Positions 1 through 12,600 of a stretch of 60,000 nucleotides of DNA are shown here, one piece after another (the first letter of the stretch is position 1; the number at the start of each line of letters is the position of its first letter). A program made the position numbers and the translations under genes. Below the pieces are notes generated by a model. That model was not told where the DNA came from. It searched no databases and saw only the letters and a list, made by a program, of their open reading frames with translations. Source of the stretch: Lineus longissimus (lineage: Eukaryota > Nemertea > Pilidiophora > Heteronemertea > Lineidae); assembly GCF_910592395.1 (NCBI RefSeq), contig NC_088313.1:17316437-17376436 (forward strand), written 5' to 3'.

Positions 1-2
1 AA

Positions 3-246
3 GGCCGGGTCTATTTGGCAAGCCGCTCGCCGAACAGGCATCTTTTTTTGTCCTGTTTGGAGAGCCGCTTGCCAAACAGCACTAAAAAGCCACCCTGTTC
101 GGCCAGCCGGGCTTGCCAAACAGGTAAAAAATTTACCCTGTTTGGCGAGCTGGAGACTTTACTTTAATATTAATGAGTTCGGTTCTCCATTCAGGACAAG
201 AAAAAGTCGCTGTTTGGTAAGCCGGGCTTGCCAAATAGTCACTTCC
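3..246 (+). mobile_element. Foldback MITE copy 1
   Basis: First copy of the family, oriented with its GGCCGGGTCTATTTGG end leftmost and its CACTTCC end at 246. The left flank is cut by the window edge, so the target duplication cannot be checked. It lies in the intron after exon 305-413 of the minus gene. Confidence 0.85.
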
Positions 247-304
247 TATTTATTAATTACATGTTCATCTAAGAACACACTTATAAAATCATATAAAAAC
301 TTAC

Positions 305-3300
305 CTCCAACTCAAGGAAAATGCATCTGGTCTTCCTCTAATTGGCCACACTATTGAACCATCAGGTTTCACCAAGTCATTACGCCTGTTCTGGTCATAA
401 AGTCCACATAAACCTTAAAAAAATGTGTATTTTAAAGAGAATTTACGGATAATGGCTTGTTCCATAATTAATACTTAATACATGTACTTTATGAATGTAC
501 ACAAAGGATTCAGTTCGTCCGCAACAAGTTAATGCATACAGCGCATCAAGGTGCAGCTAAATCACAAGTTCATCAAATAATCTCAATCATTGGTACACTA
601 ATATACCACCTTGCCGAAATATCAGAAAGTGTTGCTACTGTCCGTATAAATCTGAATGAGAATTCACTGTTCAAAATGTATAACACACATGTAGCTTCCG
701 CATAAATTATATGGTATGTCCCGACTATGGCGACAGTATTTCCCGATTTTGCTACATACGGTAAATTTATATCTAAAAGTGATTTGAGATACTTCAAAAT
801 TGCTCCGTACCTTCGGTCTGATTGTAGTCGGCTGCAGAAGGGGAAACCCAGATGTTTATGAAGTTACCATGGGCTGCGACTGTGACATAGGTTCCGGTAG
901 GTAAATGGACCTTGGTGAAACGGAGTCAAAATGGTAATGCGGTTGCAAAACGAAAGCGCTTACACGTTACTGTTTAGGCGAAGTGTTATTACTAGGAACA
1001 GTTTTAGTGATACGTATTGAGATTGTGTGACAACTCTTAAGTTAGCGCTATCCTCGTCAAATCTCTTCGTCTTCTAATTCAACTGCCGGGTCAGTTTTCC
1101 ATACATTTTCCCATCTTTTTACTCATCTGTCAGACCACCATACCGTACTACCATATCAGTTCATACACGTATTCTTCCATCAAGTTTGCCTCTGCTTTTC
1201 AAGCCAGAAACCTATTTCTCCATACACTTTCCCTTCTTTTTACTCATCCGTCTGAAATTGGCCTTACTTCAATTTTCGTTGTGTAGTGGTGAGTAGGACA
1301 GTTTAGTTACCATCAAGGCTCTTTAATACGATGTGACATCCAGACATTGGAATGATATGCCAGAGAACTATCATGGACATCCATATTCGCAACTAAAAAT
1401 ACCAGTGGAGGGTTTATTAGTTTTACCTCGTATTTGTTGCCACAGCCAATGCGGATGACCCTTGTCCCGTTGGTGAATTGGCCATTCTTAAACATGTAGA
1501 CCATGAAGGGGATTCTGCCTTTGTTAGACCGTTGACACTTGTTGAACACAACCACATCATCGCCCACCATAACGGCAGCCCCACAGTTACACGTGGCCCT
1601 CGAGCGAGCGCTGCATTTGACATAGAAACCGTTCACCTGTGCAGAATATAAAAATGGTACTTGTCATGGTTTTAACGATCCAGTGGATGTGAGGGGTCAT
1701 CCATGATGGTAGTCGCCGAAAATAGAATTTCGTCTAAAATTTGTTATACCTAATTTTTAATGGCCGGGTCTATTTGGCAAGCCGCTCGCCGAACAGGCAT
1801 CTTTTTTTGTCCTGTTTGGAGAGCCGCTTGCCAAACAGCACTAAAAAGCCACCCTGTTCGGCCAGCCGGGCTTGCCAAACAGGTAAAAAATCTACCCTGT
1901 TTGGCGAGCTGGAGACTTTACTTTGATATTAATGAGTTCGGCTCTCCATTCAGGACAAGAAAAAGTCGCTGTTTGGTAAGCCGGGTTTGCCAAGAAGTCA
2001 CTTCCATTTTGAATACTAAAATTGTTTGTATTTACTGGTTTCTTCATACCAATCTTGTGGAGTGCGCACTATACCACAGTTCACTGTGGGGAGTAAATCG
2101 GCTAAATCATTTTACGGAGCTTCGCGAGTGATGTGGCTTCCATTAAACAGTGAAGCCTACCTGTATCTTGCGAGTTTTGTGTCTGTAGATGATGAATTCT
2201 CCGGTATTAAAATTATCATAACGCCTGAAAGGAGAGACGATCAGTTATAATTCCACCACCCCGGCCTTTCTTTGGCATACATGCAGGTTCTCATGAGCTG
2301 ACAGGGACGGGAGCAGCCTGTGATCAGATATTTAACGGCCATCTTCTATCAAGAACTCTTGTTTCCAACGGAAGTAGGGCGTTCCAAGGATGAGGAATGG
2401 ATAATTTCTCTTCAGTTCCAAGTTGAAGTTCTGAGGATATAACTTTTGGCCTACTTACGATCCGTCGAATGTCTTCATATGTGGGTCATTTACGGAAGAG
2501 CAGATGGAACGGAAATCCCTGTTAATAATCTTGACCTGAAAAGACAAGAAACTGTGAGTGAAATGTTAAAGAATGTTGATGATGGTTTACGAATATTATC
2601 GGTATACGGTCATTGGCAACAACAATTTGAATTCTAACCCCCATTCTCCTGCCCAAGATATATTTGCGGCCGGGTGGTAAAAATGTAAAAGGTCCGGACA
2701 AAACGCCTGTTGTGCGAAATTCAGTCAAACAAGTTGTAATGCATCTTACCGTTACTGTGCTTATGAACGTTGTCTTGACGACTTGTAATTGGTGGATCTG
2801 TTTGATGACCACGTCACACTTCCTTATCTGGTTTCCGTCATACTTCCCGTCGATCTTCGCCTTAATCTTCAGGTGCAACTCCTGTTGCCAGTTTTCATTC
2901 GTGATCAGAATGCCACAGAATGCGTTTTCAACTCTGAAATGGACATATTATCACAATGCACCTGGGAGTTGGCGCGAATTGAGAAACGTCAACTCGAACG
3001 CATATCCCATCGTTCGACAACCTGATCACGTGCGACGTCGAAGAAGGGTAACAAGGCTTTGGCGTCAGCGTTTCGGAGGCTTTGCGATAACTCGTTTTTA
3101 GGCCTATCAAAACGTAGTTTGGGCAAAGGTCAGAACCACATTGACTATCTTTAGGTTGCTGTTGCCATTAAGGTCCTTGTACGGAAATATTGGTAAGCAT
3201 TTATGTTAGCACAAACTTTAAAATCATCTACGTGCTAGATGTATCTATAAAGGGTAACGTTCATGTATTTTGTTCAAAAAGGAGTGAAAACCGGAGAGGC

Positions 3301-3678
3301 AGGTCCCAATCCGAGACAGGGAGTGTGGAGCTTTAGTGAAGTCCAGAACCCGAGGTTACCATGGAACATGCATTCATCCATCAATTTTGCCCCTGTTTAT
3401 TCAACTCGCATATTTATTTCTCCATACACGTTCCCTTCTTTTTACTCATCTGTCAGATATTGGCCTATCCGCAATTTATGCCGGAAACTATGTTTGGCGT
3501 TTACTTACGTGACGTCTGTTTCTCCCCAACCAACGACGGCCTGATGGATCATGTTTCCATTACGACACCTATACTCCCGGCTCCTGATCTCAAATATTGC
3601 TTCTAGTCTTAAGACACAGTCACTGGCATTGATTGTCGATCGATCGCAGAAGAATATTGGCGGCGCCCCGAATTTTAC
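305..3678 (-). CDS. Pre-VWD segment and VWD domain, module B
   Basis: Exons 3509-3678, 2750-2933, 2459-2535, 2161-2224, 1427-1636, 811-910 and 305-413. Diagnostic stretches are PPIFFCDRSTINASDC and NQIRK; the VWD start SVNDPHMKTFDG; YDNFNTGEFIIYRH; CNCGAAVMVGDDVVVFNKC; VHLPTGTYVTV with FINIWV; and GLCGLYDQNRRNDL ending S-L-S-W-R. The VWD is complete and every splice phase agrees. The 3678 acceptor (after CATTAAG) has a poor pyrimidine tract and is the least certain boundary. The gene continues left of position 305. Confidence 0.8.
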
Positions 3679-6600
3679 CTTAATGATTTTCCACGTAAGT
3701 CCTTCAATTACTTCAAGGTACGTTGTTAGAACCTATAACAAGAAAACATCGCTAACCACATTGATAACAGATTTGTAATGGAAAATGCAAAACGGTGATG
3801 AAATATTTATCAATGAAAAATCGACCTGCATTGTAAAACGAACAAGTTTTCTCACCTCAATCTTTGCAATGAATTTGTTACTGATTAATGGCATGCTGGG
3901 GGTGCCTTTACACTGTCCTCCGTATCTCGCTTTGATCTGGCAGTAAAACTGAAAAGATATGTTTTAGTGATTACAAAGTTGAATGTGCATTGGATTCCAC
4001 AGTCAGTCAGTGCTTCTTCGGCATTTCAGTTTCAAAAGAAAGTAAAGACATCTTTGCAAGAACTTTGTCTATAGGACACTTTAACCCCGCAAAAAAAGTC
4101 CATCTCTTCTTCCTAGTGCTATATCTCGACGTCGGAAGCATTTTGATATAAAATTGCAGGCCAAATGATTGCGATATTCCTCTTTCAATGATTCTATGCA
4201 TTAGAAACAGGAAATCCAATACTTTCAGCCTCCATGACTTACGTTTGTTCCCAATTTTGCCTGCGGATGTTGGTCCACGTCGAATGAGACCTTCCCCCAT
4301 GTCATGGTCGCCTCTGCCCAGGCTTCCGTGTGAATCACCTCACCACCGGACAACCACTCCACCTGGTACTCGACATTCTGCTCTGATACTGGAGGAAGGT
4401 TGCAGTCGAACTTGATTCCTTGCTTTGCGGTCGTTTCGTAGGTCAAATTCGGATGCTTGTTGATGGTAGGGAAGCCTCCACCGCCTATGTATGGAAAGGT
4501 CATGATTAAACGAATTACCCTTCTGGAACAACCAACATGATGATGCTGTCATCCAGCAAGAGTATGCACAAAGAAGTTGGGCTTGAATTGGTCGGATGGG
4601 ATTGCAATTCGTTGTCTGGCTTTTGAATTTTGTGATACCAGATTGTCATGGTAGAACCTAAACTGGGTGTTTATATTTTCCCAAAAGTTTTATGTCAAAA
4701 AATTGTGGATGATAATGGGGTGAGACTTTGAACAGGAAAGCTATTTGGATGGAGTTTTTTTCAGGAAAGTTCTTGTAATGATCTCTGTTTTAGCCTCTAC
4801 CTACCCATGCACCAAGATGGGCAAGTTGGTCGCGAAGTGCTCCCAATGTAGAGGGTTGTTGTTGGCGGCTCCATTGTAGTGGTCGTCGTTGAAGACGGGG
4901 CGGTAGTTGTGTGAGAAGTTGGTTGAGTAGTCATAGTACTAGTTGTTGAAGGTGTGGTGGTGGTTGTAGTGGAGGTGGTAGTTGGTGCTGCTGTTGTCAC
5001 TGGAATGATAAAGATAAAGGTTTGTTTTGAAGACAGCATAGATCTGGTGACAGGACTGATGAATTTAAGCAATAAGTAAATATAGAATACTGCACGTAAA
5101 TGAAAAATAGCCCGGCCAAGGAAGTGCGTGATCAACAATCTTTGATAACCAAATATATAGTGCAATATATGGCATCGTTCTTTGGCGATAGTTGATCAAA
5201 CGAATGAAAATTGGAAGCAGCAGATGAGAAGTAAAACGAAAGTCGTCCTCACCTCTGTCGCCGACTATTTGCATTGTAATCAGAATATCAATGCTGACTG
5301 TCCACATCTGGTACTCATCAATGGTAACTACAATTGGAGAATAGTCTACGACGGATGGGCTGGGACAGCCAAACATGAGGTTACTGAAGATTCCACTTTG
5401 TATAATCTCTGTTTGGCTCTGGATAATAACCTGCAAAGGAACGTAATGCATTTTTGGGCGATATGATTACCAAGTGTTAACCGTTAAGAATTGAACAGTT
5501 GTCGGGTCCTCGGGCCATTGCGATCCTTTGTTCACCTAATCTCAGTCCGGAAGTATTCTGGTACTACTCTCTGCCGTTAACGATGATTATGATATGGCCA
5601 ACTGAGTACGAAATGTATATCAGTTACCAGACGCTGTAGTAGGCCTACCAACGCGGCAAACCACCCAAACTACACCCAGAAACATGTAAGACAAGTAAAT
5701 GTACTCCGAAGAACAATGTTTGCTATTTGTATGATGTTGTCTTGTCAATGTATTGCGTTTTAGGAAGAAAGTGACACTGGAACAAACCTGCTGTTGTACT
5801 ATCGCTCTATCAATATAGACCAACAATCCTTTCGTCTCGTGCCAAGACATCTCAAACAACGTCCACTTCTGGGTCTGCAGACTACCGCATGGCAGATACC
5901 ACGCCTGTTTTGAATTCTTGAACATGACTTGCAGTTGCCCGTACCGATACAACATGGCAAATCCTTTCCCAACTGTTGATTGGCCACCGTTTGAAATGAT
6001 GTAGGTGTTCTCGGCGATGGAGTCGAACTTTACCCAAAATGATACGGTTATGCCTTGTTTGCACTGGTCGATGTCATTGAAGCAGGGATCGGTACTTGTA
6101 CCTTTAAATGTTATTTAAAACTAATTTAAGAGTTAGAACGATATATTCTGTATATGTATACAAATAGTAACAAAGACAACGTTGGAGAACCCTCCCATTG
6201 ATAGAGACAAGCAAGCATCATCATTTGTACAGAATCCGCATTAAAATTTCAAGGCCTAGCTGTATTGCTTCCGTCAACTGCATCGCTACGTTACTTACCA
6301 AAGTCCAAACAACTTCCATTGAGGAACCATCCATTTCCGGTTTGACCAGTCACAATTTGTGGAGAAGCGCCAACCACGGTGATGTTGAATTGCTGCGTGA
6401 TGATGATATTCACTTCTATCTCAAAATGTACATTCACATGGGTCAATAGCTCTAGAATATGAACAAATATCGATAAGATTTTAGGAAATTGTCATTAGGC
6501 CTAAAATTGACAATCACCTGCCAATTTGAAAGTCTGAGTGCCCATTTTGTCCATCACACTTTGGACAATTTTCAGCAATCACCATCAGCTTCGACTGATT

Positions 6601-9600
6601 GAGATGGAGCTTTCACCTGGTCTCGTCATTATCAGATCTTTTTAGCTGCTGGGAATGTTCAGAGCACATGCACTAATTCTACATTATCGGGATATTAAAC
6701 ATTTAGTAATACGTTACCATGGCTTATATATGTGACTTCCAGCATTTGAGTTGAGCTATGCACATTATCTATTTGAAAAACCATAATCATCAACTTACTT
6801 GACTTGTGTGTCCATTGTGTTTTATCTATACCAGAAAAACAGCCGAAGTTCGGGTCAGCTGGGTTGTCATCACCTTCCTTGTAGCATATACCGTTTATCC
6901 GACAAGTCTGATCCTGGAAAAATACACTGAACCTATTGTCAAATGATATCAATTAATGCATGCACAACCTAAGCGGTTGTTGTCCTTCGATGTTAAGACA
7001 TGCACATACACTGTACTAGCTAATGACTGATCAATATTAGATGAATATCGGGTAGTTCCTTGTCAAATAGTGTCAAGGAAGTGACTATTTGGCAAGCCCG
7101 GCTTACTAAACAGCGACTTTTTCTTGTCCTGAATGGAGAGCCAAACTCATTAATATTAAAGTAAAGTCTCCAGCTTGCCAAACAGGGTAGATTTTTTACC
7201 TGTTTGGCAAGCCCGTCTGGCCGAACAGGGTGGCTTTTTAGTGCTGTTTGGCAAGCGGCTCTCCAAACAGGACAAAATAAGATGCCTGTTCGGCGAGCGG
7301 CTTGCCAAATAGACCCGGCCAATAGTCAAATCCTTGCTCTTTTTCTTCATTATATCAGCATATTGATATCAGGCTCTCGTCTTTTCGATATTTTGTTCAA
7401 GCTTGTATATTCTGACGATTGAGTTGGTCGGCAATCCCGTCTTACGAAACGTCCCATATTTTGGTTACAAAAAATCAGGTGACATCGCAACTTGAAACTA
7501 TCCTTACCTTAATAATGCAAGTTCCACTGGCAGTTTCACAAATCTGGCACATAGGATTATAGATGATGTAAATGACCTTCTTGACGCTCGTTGTTACGCC
7601 ATTGTTGCTAATGGCAACTGTACAACTGTTGCCGAGTGTAGACCGGAAGCTACTGAAATCAGCCTCGCATTCTACTTGGTTAAAATTGACGAATTGACCT
7701 TTAACTGTTTTGACTGCTCCTACCGTCTCATACTTGGTATCGGAGATCTGAAACGAAGAATTGATAGATGTTTAGTTAGTTGTCAAAGAAATTGAAGTGC
7801 CATACAGCTTTGCTGGATGGATATATCTCCAAACCAAACACTTTGAAATTGAGACTTTGAAAATTTCTTAATATTTGCAGGAAAACTGTTCACGTACCTT
7901 GATACTCTGTATGTGACAGGTTAGTTGCGGTGACTCCACAAACTTCTCACCATAAACAGGAATATTCTTACAATTCTTAGTAGCTTCACAGAGTCCACCA
8001 TTTGGTATGGTTATCACAATGGGTGGGTCATTGATGTTGATGGAACAATCAGGGCCGACGAAGCCACTGTTGCATTGACAGATACCTGTAAAATGTGGTT
8101 GAGGATGTGAATTTGGATAGTTAATTGATATGAATCTTTGAATTAAATGTTTTTTTTATTACTTGTTGTTCTAATATTGTTTCGAGAGGACCGTTGACAG
8201 TTAGTGCTTTTTCGTGCTATCCATCAGTCTCAAGTCCCTCCCCCTGCAACCTTAATCACACTCTTCCTACACAAACAATGCGACTGGCCGAATATTTAAA
8301 ATGGACTCGTCGAGGCCTTTATCCAGGCATTTGCACAGGTAAGTGAGGGACAAAAAACAATCGCAAGAAACACCGGAACACCCCTACAAAAGGACTTTGA
8401 GCTTTGTCCGGTAGTGTACGTTGGTGGTGTGGTTATTTTGTCTGTTCGAAGGTCCTGCTTTCAGCGACTCTATAAAGACGCTTACATGCGAACACTTTCA
8501 GCAAAGCAATGCGATTTATGGTCAAATTTGTATAAAGAAATTGGTATTTGAATGACAAACATCGTTGGCATTTTTCAGCTATTTCATTTCATTTCATGGA
8601 GATGTTCGCTACTTTTCTCTACCTTGTTTGCAGGTTCCTTTACTGCTACAGTCGTTCAGGCAAAGTGAATCAGTAATGCCTGTTGGGGGAATGAGGTTAC
8701 CATCGGTTGTGGCCACCCACATCGTGACGTCAAACTCGATCATAGTTGCGCATGCCTGTTTCACCGACGCCACTGCAACCTCCGCCCAGGTTTTGTCGTC
8801 GGTCAACTACAAACATAAAACGTGATGGAATGACACAATATCAGACTCACGACACAGACACCTCAATCAGTTTCTGAACGCGAGTTTGACCCCTTCCTAA
8901 TGGCAAATACCATCATTTCGTCAGTTTCAGTTGTCCATCATTGGTGTTAAAACTAGAATGTGTGGCTTCGGAATCCAACCAACCTGGTTCTTTTTCTGAC
9001 AATATCGGCATTATGAATATCTCAAACAGTGCGTAAAACAAGAATTGGCTCCCTTTCTCCGCGTCATGGACGTTTATGGAGTCAATTCATGATGGGTTCA
9101 TATAATGCAGGTGTCTTAACGGTGGTATGGATTACGCAAAGCTTCCTTCAGAATCTTATATTATCATCGGCGATAGGATGATATCAACAGCTTGATCTAC
9201 TCGCACATACCATGTCGACCACAACAGATCACAAACCAGGATAAATTCTTTAGGGCAGAGAAACTATTTTCATACCAACGACATACCTTGATATCCTCAA
9301 TGCATCCTTCAATGTCAAGTATCATGTTGTCAGCGATGATGGCGCCACATTTCTCCGCTGCCGCCGTTGCCTGTACGTAATCGTTACAGTATTTCGTTGC
9401 CTCTGCCTCTGTTGTTCCATTCGGTGTCGGCCATGTTGGCGGCTAAAAGAAGTAATGGTTATCATACGTAATTTTGGTTGAAAAAGAGGTAAACTCTTGA
9501 TTTGAACTGCATGGTATTTTTATCGGCAACACTTTTATGTGGCAGTGAAATCCCATTGGTTGAGGAATGAGCGTATGGAGACTAAACTTTTCCAATTTAT

Positions 9601-12600
9601 CCTCCGAGTCAAGGGTTTAACCGGTATGTTTATTCTTCTATTATTGGTATACATTTAATCATTTCATTTTTAATTCACCTTCCTTAACAGGTCTACGATT
9701 ATCAAGCCTCAAAATATATTTAGATCGAACGCAGAATAATTTGTGCCAGATGTTTCCCCATTACATTTTGACTTACTATGGGGATCCATGTTTCGTCGAA
9801 CTCGAATTCTGTTTCTGTATTTGGCGTTTTACAGAAGTCAGGTGTCTTGGCCTTTTCCACATAATAATCCGTGACGTCAGAACCTGCAAGCAAAAATGAC
9901 CATCCGTAAATTGCGATATTTTTGTCATCACCATCACCGTCACCGTCATGCCATCTTCTCGTCATATTCACAAGAGGAGATTATCAGAAGCACTCTGTGG
10001 TTGGCAAACCAGTCCATTCCAGGAGTGGTCGGCTCTCCGTGCAAGCATAAATCAAAAGGCCTAAAATGACCATAGCTCAATTCACGATTCCTGTGCGCCA
10101 AGCCGAAGTTCAAGCATTTGAAACACTTACTACTAGTGGTCTTTTGCTGGTCAGGACAGACGATGGAATCGTAATTGATTCCGCACTTGTTCTCCCATTC
10201 CCGCGAACATTCACAGTAAATTTCATCATCAGTGGGTAGCTGGGATGAGGTGTCAGGGCAAATACCTTTGTAGATCGAGGTGGTGGTGTTTTCTCTGAAA
10301 GACAAATGTAGTGTCAAGTAAGTTTGGGATAGGGCAGCGGGATTTATCAATATCATTGGTGAACAGTTGAGAATTACATTTACTTGCCAGTTAACTATTC
10401 ATTGAGTCATTCATGCTTGCTTTGAGTCCATTACATTTGTCTCAGTGAAGCATTCAAGAATCTTGTAAGTAGACTTACCGCCAAGATGTGGAGAATGCGT
10501 TAGCATATCTGCCTGATAGTGGAATAATGTCTCCCAGTGGTGTAGACAAATCGTTGGCAATGTTGCCGTCGTAGGATCCACACAAACCTGCAAATGATGA
10601 ACTTAAGTATAGAAGAAAGCAACATCATGGTATGTTTTAGGCTTCCGGCGGAGCAAATACAGGAACCGCCAGGGCCCTTAAATAAATTTGAATTGAATTG
10701 ACCTTTCATTTTTCTGAAATTGACCTATCGGGTTTGGCTGATAGGTTTGCAGTTAGCAACAGCTCGCAATGAGACCAGGTAATGTCAGAAAAGGTAACCA
10801 ATATATCATACTGATTGGCCTCTTTTATACGGCTTGGAAATTAGTGATTGAGTGCAAATACATAGCTTTCAGTATTTTACGCTCAACGTCGTCGACGTTC
10901 ACCCTGGACAACTCGTTGTCATGATTCATATGCATGCATATAATTCTAAAAACAATGCTGATTTCCATACCTTCGGTTTGATTGAAGTCCTGTGCAGAAG
11001 CCGTCATCCAGACATTGAGGAATCCTCCATTTGTCTGCACGGTGATGACGTTGCCTGGCGGAAGGGTTACCTGCGAAAATTTTCATTGTTACATTGGTGA
11101 AGTTGTTTGGTGGCCAGAAGAAGTGATTTTGATTTCCGCAAAGAAATGGTTGCTTATTCGCAAGTATTCTTAAAGGCCTACTTCAAGGGGATGAACATGG
11201 CCGAATCCAGAAGCTTGGACATCGAGAAACAAGCCACATCACCGATCGGTGCATCTGGGGATGAAGCGAGGAACGTGCGCCAATTGCCGAGTATATAAGA
11301 GACTATAGCCTGGTTCTGTAGTATTGTATTAAAAAGTAAAGGCCGGGTCTATTTGGCAAGCCGCTCGCCGAACAAGCATCTTTTTTTGTCCTGTTTGGAG
11401 AGCCGCTTGCCAAACAGCACTAAAAAGCCACCCTGTTCGGCCAGCCGGGCTTGCCAAACAGGTAAAAAATCTACCCTGTTTGGCGAGCTGGAGACTCGAA
11501 CACCAGGAACAAGAAAGTATCGTTAGTTCTGAACGCCATACCTGGTACTTGTTTCCACCATTCAATCTCACTATTCTAGTACCAGGGGTGAGGTCACCAT
11601 TTTTATACAGATCAACTGTGATTGGTCGAGTTCCCTTTCCCTTCTTTGGGCCACACCTATCGATTGCTATGACGTCATCTCCTGATTTGATGGCGACTGC
11701 GCAGTTACAGCTTGGAATTCGTCCACACTTCCTGTAGAAGGTGTTGACCTGGGAGAAGAGAATTTTACAAATGTCTCACAATTAACTACCTGCGATGGCC
11801 AAACCAAATATTTAAGATGACACTTGTGTGGTTATCATCAACACATCAACATCGTCCCAACTTTCATGAGGGGCCACTTCGTCACATACCATCTTTCAAG
11901 TCCACTAAGACCACCTGCTGGACCACGATTAAGTCAAGCCGGTAAAGGCAAGCGTAAATGAGCACAAACCTGATAGGGGAGAGTCCGGTGACGGTATAAT
12001 ACAAATTCTCCTTCATACATGTTGTCGTAACTCCTAAAAAGAAGAATATATTCAGAAATATGAAACATTTTACCAAATAAATGTATGTCAATTTGTAATA
12101 CTAACTATGTGTTCAGTCTGATTGCTGTCCAATTGGACTGTTCCGCAACAAGCTTTTTCCTAAGTCAGAACCATAACTGGCTAAGCTCAGTCCAGCCTAA
12201 CCTCACCTTAACCACCTAAGGTGTCTCCCATCACGAACCAGTCATTATGAGATTCTTCACAGCGTTTTTGAGAATGATCATTAACTCAGTCTCCAAAGAA
12301 ATCTATCTTTAGTTTCAAGGAGTTGCAACAAAGCTCTCATTTGAACTCAACCCGTAGGAGAACACGTATAGTGACTCGGTCGGGAGTCGCACGCATAGAC
12401 TCTCGATCATGTGGCCAGTGTTCTTCCAATACGCTACCACTGCCTCCACAGCGAACTTACCTGCCGTCAAATGTGCGCATGTGAGGATCGTTGATCGACT
12501 GGCAGGTTGCGAGCTTGTCATTGTCTATCACCGTCACCTGGACTGTTGTCGGTGTTTTTGAAGAAGTAGTGATTGTTGTCTCATTGTAGTAACAGTGAAC

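Noticed and set aside
1760-2131. Recurring open frames beginning MAGSIWQAARRTG in many places
   Set aside because: They fall inside every foldback MITE copy on both strands and end in flanking sequence; they reflect repeated DNA, not a gene family.
2928-3110. Apparent frameshift in the pre-VWD region of module B, suggesting a pseudogene
   Set aside because: The misfit vanished once the real upstream exon (3509-3678) and the acceptor before position 2933 were recognised; all phases then agree.
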